DNA from: Candidatus Poribacteria bacterium
Lineage (GTDB): Bacteria; Poribacteria; WGA-4E; WGA-3G
Direction of reading: 5' to 3'
Assembly: GCA_028820845.1 (NCBI GenBank)
Contig: JAPPII010000108.1
Coordinates: 1-63,570 of the forward strand
Length of the DNA stretch: 63,570 nt
In this document: positions 61,169 to 63,570 of the stretch, in pieces
How the letters are laid out: each line of letters begins with the position of its first letter
How positions within the stretch are numbered: the stretch's first letter is position 1
Translations under genes and position numbers: made by a program
Notes under the pieces: generated by a model
The model's database searches: none
Told to the model about the DNA's origin: nothing
The model's input: the letters and a program-made list of their open reading frames with translations, nothing else

Positions 61169-61370
61169 CTGCTCGCTGAAGAACCTGAAGTTAAAGCACG
61201 ACTGACAGAAGTTATCGACACCGCTCTGGATTTAAATCACCTACGAAGTTTGATTGAGCAACATGTCCTGATACATGGAACGATTGACACCACTCAACTG
61301 GGCAGCATCCGTGACGAGATGTCACGCGCCGAAGCCCGGCGTTTGCAACCCCATTTCATCGCGTCCTTAG
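61169..61370 (+). pseudogene. Fragment of a large helicase gene
   Basis: An open stretch reads LLAEEPEVKARLTEVIDTAL, then GTIDTTQLGSIRDEMSRAEA and RRLQPHFIASLV. The EARRLQPHF(I/Y) motif is what I associate with large SNF2/DEAD-type helicases of defence islands. There is no start codon in context and the rest of the gene is missing. The assignment is tentative. Confidence 0.4.
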
Positions 61371-61417
61371 TGAACTGCTTGCTCGGGCAGAGCCGCCGGG
61401 CTAAAAGTAGATTCCTT

Positions 61418-61753
61418 TCAGGCGAGCGCGCGTCGCTCTTCTGCTAAATCTTCGTATACAATCTTGGCAATTTCGGGTCCAATTTCCTGAAGTTTTTCTT
61501 CTAATCCTGCCTCTTGGATAGGGACAGTCGCGATGAATGCACCTTTGTGTAGGTCAAGAGGGAAGCCATCCTCTTGCTCAACACCCTCAAGGGCGTATCG
61601 AACCCGTCCCATAAAAAGCGGTCCATACCCATCTTGATATTGCAATTCTACGCGAAGGAGTTCAATAGAGTCGGTAAAGGGCACCCGTCCTGCTAACTCA
61701 AGCGGCTTAATTGTGAGATTCATCTTGTTAACGGTATCAACAATATGTTTCAT
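61418..61753 (-). CDS. Small protein partnered with the ART-like gene
   Basis: The 111-residue product begins at ATG 61753 (AGGA about eight bases upstream). It is acidic, with beta-rich segments (IELLRVELQYQDGYGPLFMGRVRYALEGVEQE) separated by loops and a helical C-terminus (EKLQEIGPEIAKIVYEDLAEE). The family is not recognised. It begins 13 bp after the ART-like gene on the same strand, so the two form a unit. An immunity or antitoxin role is possible but unproven. Confidence 0.55.
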   Translation of the reverse strand: MKHIVDTVNKMNLTIKPLELAGRVPFTDSIELLRVELQYQDGYGPLFMGRVRYALEGVEQEDGFPLDLHKGAFIATVPIQEAGLEEKLQEIGPEIAKIVYEDLAEERRALA

Positions 61754-61766
61754 GAGAGGTTCCTTT

Positions 61767-62366
61767 TCATTCTGAAAGTTGCAACTCTGGATAAACATCA
61801 AAACTATTCTTTACACAAGTTGCCGGAATGATCCCATGCACAAGAATTTCGGAATCTCGTAATGCACGCACAAGTGTCTCTAATTCAATTGTTAGGTTCG
61901 GTGTGCGCGGAATGCCTTCACTTGTGGGGGGCTGCATTGCGCGTTGTGCCAGAAAATGTTCCATATTTCCGGGATCAACGATGCCTATCAAGAAGCTAGG
62001 CAGTCCATCGTGCTGGTAGGGCGGTCCCGGTTCTGTCGGCAGCGCTAGCGTCTGTACGACCTCCTTAACTGGATCAAGAAGTTTTAATCCACGTGGCAGC
62101 GGCTCCTGAATCTCGATTTCATGGACATAAGCAGGCTGACTTGATGTAGGGGGCCGTGTACTACTTGACATTGCATAGTGCCAAGCCACTCCGTACGAAC
62201 GCGTGAGAGAAATAAATGGACTGTTAACAGTGCTTCTTGCAATATGATCCATCAACCGAGTTGTTGTAGATTCCATCCCGGGGCTCCTTGCAATGAAACC
62301 TCGCTCTAAGGGGTTGTTGAGATGCCAATAAGTACCGATGCCTGCCCCGCGATAAAATATCGCCAT
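61767..62366 (-). CDS. ADP-ribosyltransferase-like protein (tentative)
   Basis: The 199-residue protein opens IFYRGAGIGTYWHL and has SPFISLTRSYGVAWHYAM near residue 52, followed by AYVHEIEIQEPL and, near the C-terminus, RDSEILVHGIIPATCV. This order recalls the Arg / Ser-Thr-Ser / Glu strands of ART toxins (pierisin and enterotoxin-A type). The canonical S-T-S reads S-L-T, so activity is uncertain. No signal peptide is present. It is the first gene of a two-gene unit with the 111-residue protein, in a region of repeats and gene fragments. Confidence 0.5.
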   Translation of the reverse strand: MAIFYRGAGIGTYWHLNNPLERGFIARSPGMESTTTRLMDHIARSTVNSPFISLTRSYGVAWHYAMSSSTRPPTSSQPAYVHEIEIQEPLPRGLKLLDPVKEVVQTLALPTEPGPPYQHDGLPSFLIGIVDPGNMEHFLAQRAMQPPTSEGIPRTPNLTIELETLVRALRDSEILVHGIIPATCVKNSFDVYPELQLSE

Positions 62367-62655
62367 AAGTCATCTTTTTTTATTATTTTGTCTTTTCTAA
62401 GATGAGAATCTCACGCTTTTCCCATCGTTTACTCCGGTTATACTTCTGTATCAAGGCAATTAAGGCATTTATCAGAGACATTCAATTGTCCATTGATTCC
62501 GATTTGCATGTATTATATTATCGCGCATTTTTTGAATTAAGTCAAAACTATTTTCACGCAAAGGCCTCACAAAACCGATTGAAATCAACCGCAATAGGTG
62601 ATATACTATAAGGTGATAGTGAAATTCCTGCTTGGATGGAAATTGGACGAAAAAA

Positions 62656-63438
62656 ATGAATAACGAATTCGTCTCAACCATAACAGAGCGCATTGTGCGT
62701 GAATTTGACTCGCTGCAGATTATCCTCTTCGGTTCACAGGCACGAGGGGACGTAGATCGGGATAGCGACATAGATCTGCTCGTAGTTTTCGCGGAGCTCA
62801 CGGATAAACGGAAAATTGCCATTGACATTGATCGCGCACTATCTGACATACCCGTGGCAAAGGACATCATTGTATCAACACCGGAAAAGTTAGAACGCAG
62901 TCGCACGCGGATCGGCTCGGTGCTGCGGTATGCCCAACAAGAGGGTAAAATTCTTTGGAAGAGTCGGGGCGCAGCCGCACGTCGTGGTATACCTAACAAG
63001 GAGGTAAAGTTTGCTATGCAAACGACGGATCGACTCGCAGATACTGCCCGCTGGCTCCGCCACGCGGAGGAAGACTTAACAACAGCCGAAACCCTTTTAG
63101 GGCATCCACACGTGCCCCCGCGCCAAGTCTGTTGGCACGCGCACCAAGCCGCTGAAAAGGCACTAAAAGCAGCATTAATTTTCTTACAGATCGATTTTCG
63201 GAGAACGCATGACTTGAATGTGCTACGGGATCTGTTGCCTGAGCGTTGGCAACTCAAAACCGCGCTGCCAAACTTGAGGGGCCTAAACAGATGGGCAATT
63301 GAAGCCCGCTACCGAGAGGACGGTCGAGAAGCCACGGAAACAGACGCATCCACGGCTGTTGAACACGCACGCGCTGTCTGGACCTCCGTATCTACCGAAC
63401 TTGCACAACACGGTTTTCCTGTAGCGGAAGCAATATGA
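62656..63438 (+). CDS. MNT nucleotidyltransferase-HEPN fusion protein
   Basis: The roughly 260-residue protein joins two domains that are usually separate genes. Residues about 10-105 are a minimal nucleotidyltransferase with FGSQARGDVDRDSDIDLLV (catalytic Gly-Ser and Asp-x-Asp). Residues about 130-255 are HEPN: LRHAEEDLTTAETLL, CWHAHQAAEKALKAALIFL, RRTHDLNVL and an EARYRED end. The pair corresponds to the MntA-HepT toxin-antitoxin, in which MntA AMPylates the HEPN RNase. Fused forms are also known as kanamycin-nucleotidyltransferase-like proteins. ATG 62656 is chosen over the in-frame TTG 62632. Confidence 0.75.
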   Translation: MNNEFVSTITERIVREFDSLQIILFGSQARGDVDRDSDIDLLVVFAELTDKRKIAIDIDRALSDIPVAKDIIVSTPEKLERSRTRIGSVLRYAQQEGKILWKSRGAAARRGIPNKEVKFAMQTTDRLADTARWLRHAEEDLTTAETLLGHPHVPPRQVCWHAHQAAEKALKAALIFLQIDFRRTHDLNVLRDLLPERWQLKTALPNLRGLNRWAIEARYREDGREATETDASTAVEHARAVWTSVSTELAQHGFPVAEAI

Positions 63439-63492
63439 CGATGTATAAAATATTTCGGAATTAGTCGTTTTGGACTTAATAAAATTTAGTGC

Positions 63493-63521
63493 TTGACAAT
63501 TTTTCCCAAAAATTGTATAGG
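63493..63521 (+). promoter_or_regulatory. Promoter with operator-like palindrome at the window end
   Basis: TTGACA (63493-63498), 17 bp, then TATAGG (63516-63521). ACAATTTTT (63496-63504) and AAAAATTGT (63508-63516) form a perfect 9-bp inverted repeat between and over the two hexamers. The gene it controls would lie beyond the window. Confidence 0.5.
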
Positions 63522-63570
63522 TATTGTTTACATTTAGAAGTTATTGACATTTTGCGTATAACTTGGTAAA

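Noticed and set aside
62472-63257. 261-codon minus-strand frame, Ser/Arg-rich
   Set aside because: It is antisense to the MNT-HEPN gene, whose motifs are clear; the composition is that of a shadow frame.
1-63570. tRNA and rRNA genes
   Set aside because: Reading through the intergenic stretches I found no T-loop/acceptor pattern or rRNA core sequence; a tRNAscan or Rfam run would settle it.

Overview
The window looks like a piece of a Gram-negative, outer-membrane bacterium. It has a TonB-dependent receptor, ADP-heptose (LPS core) genes, lipoprotein signal peptides and FtsEX. Secreted LamG proteins, a sulfatase, sigma factors fused to beta-propellers and many small palindromic repeats are what I associate with Candidatus Poribacteria or related PVC-like marine lineages. 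That placement is inference from gene content. About 43 protein genes are supported. I recognised no rRNA, tRNA or CRISPR array.

Layout. 0.2-3.6 kb: TPR lipoprotein, first LamG protein, membrane protein. 3.6-13.3 kb: housekeeping and catabolic genes (RNase Z-like, mtnP, class III aminotransferase, argS, M55 aminopeptidase, VOC protein, sulfatase, M28 peptidase, mobA). 13.4-22 kb: two genes that join an ECF sigma factor, one membrane helix and a beta-propeller (Kelch; BNR/Ycf48-like), a third sigma gene broken beside a TnpB element, and an ABC-2 permease. 22-35 kb: a probable zinc-acquisition island (WD40 protein, COG0523 GTPase, AztD-like propeller, ZnuA/TroA-like lipoprotein, MerC-like protein, ZnuD-like receptor, His-rich lipoprotein, DUF2946-like protein). 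It includes a sigma-54 activator, a good -24/-12 promoter and IS debris. 35-45 kb: moeA, amidohydrolase, alpha/beta hydrolase, a rhodanese with an in-frame TGA at its catalytic position, MATE exporter, two LamG paralogues flanking an AAA+ ATPase, accD. 45-60.5 kb: topA, ftsEX, PolX-like, phosphodiesterase-like, secreted repeat protein, NYN protein, nucleotide-sugar dehydrogenase, gmhB, hldE1. 60.5-63.6 kb: an accessory end with repeats, a helicase fragment, an ART-like two-gene unit and a fused MNT-HEPN protein.

Strongest leads. (1) The rhodanese at 38055-38891 appears to be a selenoprotein: the frame is open and rhodanese-like on both sides of a TGA sitting exactly where the catalytic cysteine belongs. 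(2) The sigma-propeller proteins look like one-component transmembrane transcription regulators, with a conserved juxtamembrane segment and a shared upstream motif. (3) The zinc island has a sigma-54 activator, a palindrome and a consensus -24/-12 promoter on the same strand as the AztD-like gene. (4) FtsE, PolX and ArgRS each have altered catalytic motifs. All functions come from motif reading; no database search was run.
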